From positions 1 to 39,867 of the IMG/VR virus record IMGVR_UViG_3300034418_005051: DNA of 39,867 nucleotides; one strand, written 5' to 3'. The notes beneath the pieces are model-generated. The model did not search any database. It was not told where the DNA came from and worked only from the letters and a program-made list of their open reading frames with translations. This document shows, piece by piece, positions 38,782 to 39,867 of this stretch. Position 1 is the first letter of the stretch; every line of letters begins with the position of its first letter. The DNA is from a virus. The position numbers and the translations under genes are program-made.

Positions 38782-38884
38782 GTGCTACAAGTGTGGCACA
38801 CAGATACATGTGAGTAGTAATGATATCGCGGAGCGATACTATTGCTACCCGTGTGCTATGAGTAAGTTAGGAGCAACACCATGA
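38765..38884 (+). CDS. 39-aa zinc-ribbon peptide
   Basis: A short frame from ATG 38765 to TGA 38884: MPKQVECYKCGTQIHVSSND, then RYYCYPCAMSKLGATP. C-x2-C and C-x2-C make a mini zinc ribbon. AGGAG lies before the ATG, and an ATGA overlap couples it to the next gene. Such peptides can be regulators, or subunits or carriers for enzymes. Confidence 0.7.
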   Translation: MPKQVECYKCGTQIHVSSNDIAERYYCYPCAMSKLGATP

Positions 38885-39213
38885 GAACGAAAAAATACAC
38901 ATGGGAAAATCTCGTGTGGGAAGAAGTGGGTGATGGACTACTTGAGTGTAGTGTGTCGCTCTATCCTGCCGAATACTTACGCATAGAGGAAGGGTGGTCT
39001 ATTGATGGTCCGGCACGCGTGACTCTCAAGTGGACACCTAGTAAGAAACACACACGCGTAGTGGTCAAACCGCTACCTGCGAGTGAGTTCAACATAGACG
39101 ACCCACAAGAGTATCCATGCGCTTCGTGTGGTGCTGCTAGAAAGTCGCCATGTGTAGGTGATGACACACGCTGTATGTATCGTGTGTTCTCATTCTCGGG
39201 TGGTGAGTTATGA
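38881..39213 (+). CDS. Hypothetical protein with C-terminal Cys knot
   Basis: A 110-aa protein. The N-terminal 75 residues are beta-rich (EVGDGLLECSVSLYPAEYLR, GPARVTLKWTPSKKHTRVVV). The end carries CASCGAARKSPC and CMYR, a possible zinc or iron-sulfur site. It is coupled by ATGA at both ends. I do not recognise the family. Confidence 0.65.
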   Translation: MRTKKYTWENLVWEEVGDGLLECSVSLYPAEYLRIEEGWSIDGPARVTLKWTPSKKHTRVVVKPLPASEFNIDDPQEYPCASCGAARKSPCVGDDTRCMYRVFSFSGGEL

Positions 39214-39536
39214 AACTCGACCTACCTGTGTTCTCGAAACACCCTTCGTGTGCTGATGCTCTCGAACCCGACATGTGGTTTCCTGAGGAAAAGAGCGGTA
39301 AGTCTGGGCGTGGTTGGTCACACACGCCTAGCGCCGAGCTTGCGCGTGACATTTGTAGAGGTTGCGAAGCCTTTACTGAGTGTAAGGAATACGCGCTACA
39401 ATTCCAAGACCTTGCTGGCATTTGGGCAGACCAAGATCGCCACGAGCGTTATGAGGAACAGATAAAGCGTGGCATTACGCCACGCCCCGTATGGAATACG
39501 ATAGTCACGCAGAGTAGGAGGTTGCTAGATGAGTAA
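39210..39536 (+). CDS. WhiB-family Fe-S transcription factor
   Basis: A 108-aa WhiB-like protein: C14 in PSCADALEPDMWF, C49, C52 and C58 in ICRGCEAFTECKEYAL, and LAGIWADQDR where WhiB proteins have the G-[IV]-W-G-G turn. The four Cys hold a 4Fe-4S cluster. The C-terminal part is basic and likely contacts DNA. WhiB proteins are restricted to actinobacteria and their phages, so this is the best host marker in the window. Phage copies can repress host whiB genes or set infection timing. Confidence 0.9.
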   Translation: MKLDLPVFSKHPSCADALEPDMWFPEEKSGKSGRGWSHTPSAELARDICRGCEAFTECKEYALQFQDLAGIWADQDRHERYEEQIKRGITPRPVWNTIVTQSRRLLDE

Positions 39537-39636
39537 TCACGAATACGAAAGTGTTAGTGAACAGGTAAGGTTTATCGTGTGGTTAAGCCTTGCTACACTC
39601 ATAAGTGTAGGCGCGATTATCGGTCTAGCACTTTAA
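39529..39636 (+). CDS. 35-aa membrane peptide
   Basis: A short frame from ATG 39529 (AGGAGG eight bases upstream) to TAA 39636. It encodes a polar start MSNHEYESVSEQVR and one membrane helix (FIVWLSLATLISVGAIIGLA). It overlaps the WhiB gene by 8 bases and is the last gene before the terminator. Like the first gene of the operon it is a tiny membrane protein; role unknown. Confidence 0.7.
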   Translation: MSNHEYESVSEQVRFIVWLSLATLISVGAIIGLAL

Positions 39637-39648
39637 CTTCTACTCGGA

Positions 39649-39685
39649 AGCCCTACGCGTGTGTGGCGCGTGGGGCTTTTTTTTT
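39649..39685 (+). terminator. Rho-independent terminator of the plus-strand operon
   Basis: AGCCCTACGCG (39649-39659) pairs with CGCGTGGGGCT (39667-39677) over 11 bp with one T-G wobble and a 7-base loop, followed by nine T. It starts 13 bases after the last stop. Confidence 0.95.
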
Positions 39686-39867
39686 ATCCAACCTTGACCT
39701 GTCTTATGCTGACACGCGCAACCCGTGCAAGTCGCGCGTAATTGTTTCGCTGTATTTATATCTGACACGCGGTTGCGCTCACCCGCCCACCTACAAGATT
39801 TACAAATCATTTACGCTTAGCCCTACGCGTAGCACGATTACCTGATACGCGTGGATCACGCGTAGCG
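39686..39867. repeat. Non-coding right end, rich in ACGCGT palindromes and inverted repeats
   Basis: I see no credible plus-strand gene. CTGACACGCG occurs twice (39709-39718, 39762-39771). GCGCAACC (39716-39723) is inverted as GGTTGCGC (39771-39778). CTACGCGTAG (39823-39832) is a 10-bp palindrome, and ACGCGT recurs at 39847 and 39858. TTGTAGGTGGG from the divergent region is present inverted at 39786-39796. It could be a control region, an end for packaging, or the junction of a circular map. Confidence 0.6.

Noticed and set aside
39579-39845. Plus-strand frame of 88 codons over the right end
   Set aside because: It runs through the 35-aa gene in another frame and through the terminator stem and T-run.

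Overview
The window looks like most or all of the genome of a tailed bacteriophage of an actinobacterium. A WhiB-type iron-sulfur regulator gene, a proteasome-beta-like hydrolase gene and actinophage-style small proteins (DUF5872- and DUF6321-like) point to the host. The moderate A+T content would fit a low-GC aquatic actinobacterium, but that is inference. The virion genes (terminase, portal, scaffold, N4-gp56-like capsid protein, connector, beta-propeller tail protein, giant putative ejection proteins, no tape-measure gene) suggest a short-tailed, podovirus-like particle. I see no integrase, tRNA, CRISPR array or insertion sequence. I also see no DNA polymerase gene.

Layout. (1) About 3-7210, minus strand: early and replication genes, with almost every junction overlapping or coupled. 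They encode an FmdB-like zinc ribbon, an overprinted 50-aa protein, a RecB/Cas4-like nuclease, a Zn-binding SSB-like protein, a DnaB-like ATPase, a proteasome-like peptidase, a secreted transglycosylase, a resolvase-like nuclease, a primase split between two frames, a DUF1599 protein, an HNH nuclease, a metallophosphoesterase, a sigma-like protein and a gene running off the left edge. A promoter (7356-7389) lies just upstream. (2) 7388-34386, minus strand: the late operon. In transcription order it has TerL, portal, two small proteins, a 1936-aa giant protein, two more probable internal proteins, scaffold, capsid, a run of tiny basic proteins, connector, tail fibre, an expanded family of beta-rich fibre/decoration modules with an HNH gene inserted among them, a beta-propeller tail protein, a membrane protein, endolysin, holin and a strong terminator. 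(3) 34387-35749: non-coding control regions around one small minus-strand gene. They contain a hairpin array, a terminator, 46-bp-spaced direct repeats, a plus-strand promoter and a structured 5' leader. (4) 35750-39636, plus strand: a compact operon encoding a membrane peptide, an amidoligase with zinc-knuckle N-terminus, a class II glutamine amidotransferase, several tiny proteins including zinc ribbons, WhiB and a second membrane peptide. It ends in a terminator and a palindrome-rich tail.

The best candidate for an undescribed system is the amidoligase/amidotransferase pair with its small partners. It is predicted to make amide-linked modifications, perhaps on a peptide, protein or cell wall, using ammonia from glutamine. 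The proteasome-like peptidase, the +1-frame primase split and the paralogous fibre-module array with its HNH gene are the other highlights. Nine short or shifted genes are called here from direct reading: 3-266 (partial), 6975-7127, 7040-7210 (TTG start), 11405-11626, 18431-18574, 18867-19016, 38765-38884, 39529-39636 and the GTG-started 4228-4431.
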